A DNA stretch of 5,591 nucleotides from Methanosarcinales archaeon (lineage in GTDB: Archaea > Halobacteriota > Methanosarcinia > Methanosarcinales > Methanogasteraceae). This document shows positions 5,583 to 5,591 of the stretch, piece by piece (the stretch's first letter is position 1; every line of letters begins with the position of its first letter). The stretch lies in NCBI GenBank assembly GCA_030606635.1, contig JAUWGA010000115.1, forward strand, positions 1 through 5,591, written 5' to 3'. The notes under the pieces were generated by a model. That model had not been told where the DNA came from. It saw nothing but the letters and a program-made list of their open reading frames with translations, and did not search any database. A program made the position numbers and the translations under genes.

Positions 5583-5591
5583 TTAATCATC
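5583..5591 (-). other. Possible last codons of an upstream gene entering from the right edge
   Basis: Leftward, the edge reads GAT GAT TAA, with the stop at 5583-5585, 20 bases before the flavoprotein start and just ahead of its ribosome binding site. That is the spacing of an upstream operon partner. In another frame an open stretch from the edge runs to a TAA at 5555-5557. Nine bases cannot show which, if either, is real. Confidence 0.15.

Noticed and set aside
1..5591. CRISPR array, insertion sequence, tRNA or rRNA
   Set aside because: No regularly spaced repeats, no transposase or terminal inverted repeats, and no tRNA or rRNA-like sequence was recognised on either strand.

Overview
The window reads as a euryarchaeal chromosome segment from a methanogen, an anaerobic methane oxidiser (ANME/Methanosarcinales-like) or an archaeoglobal-type relative. 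Several archaeal genes support this: an archaeal DnaG primase, a NOB1-type PIN/zinc-ribbon nuclease, a small archaeal Toprim protein, the archaeal form of CobT, an AfpA-type archaeoflavoprotein, and a methanofuran-biosynthesis enzyme (MfnF family). Together they indicate C1 (methanofuran/methanopterin) and cobamide biochemistry. I cannot name a species from sequence alone.

Layout. Positions 1-1272 hold a leftward pair: the NOB1-like nuclease, then an mfnF-like gene that runs off the left edge. The two are joined by a 4-base ATGA stop/start overlap. Positions 1276-1565 are a non-coding divergent spacer containing a TATA-like element, some inverted repeats and a possible decayed coding fragment. 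Positions 1566-2298 hold a rightward overlapping pair, a DUF167/YggU protein and a small Toprim protein. After a lower-GC spacer (2299-2568) comes dnaG with a strong ribosome binding site, then an archaeal cobT 11 bases downstream. A 121-base convergent spacer separates cobT from a leftward AfpA-like flavoprotein gene at the right edge.

How the genes fit together. NOB1 (16S rRNA 3'-end maturation), the small Toprim protein (its fold is shared with RNase M5 and primases) and DnaG (a primase also found as a subunit of the archaeal exosome) make a loose nucleic-acid-processing neighbourhood. MfnF, CobT and AfpA make a cofactor/electron-transfer set. Genes of the two themes are interleaved, with apparent translational coupling of nob1 to mfnF and close spacing of dnaG to cobT.

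Most of the window is recognisable housekeeping sequence. I see no CRISPR array, intact mobile element, rRNA or tRNA, and no convincing new multi-gene system. The most useful leads are the RNA-processing cluster, the conflict between a leaderless and a Shine-Dalgarno start at nob1, and the two unexplained spacers.
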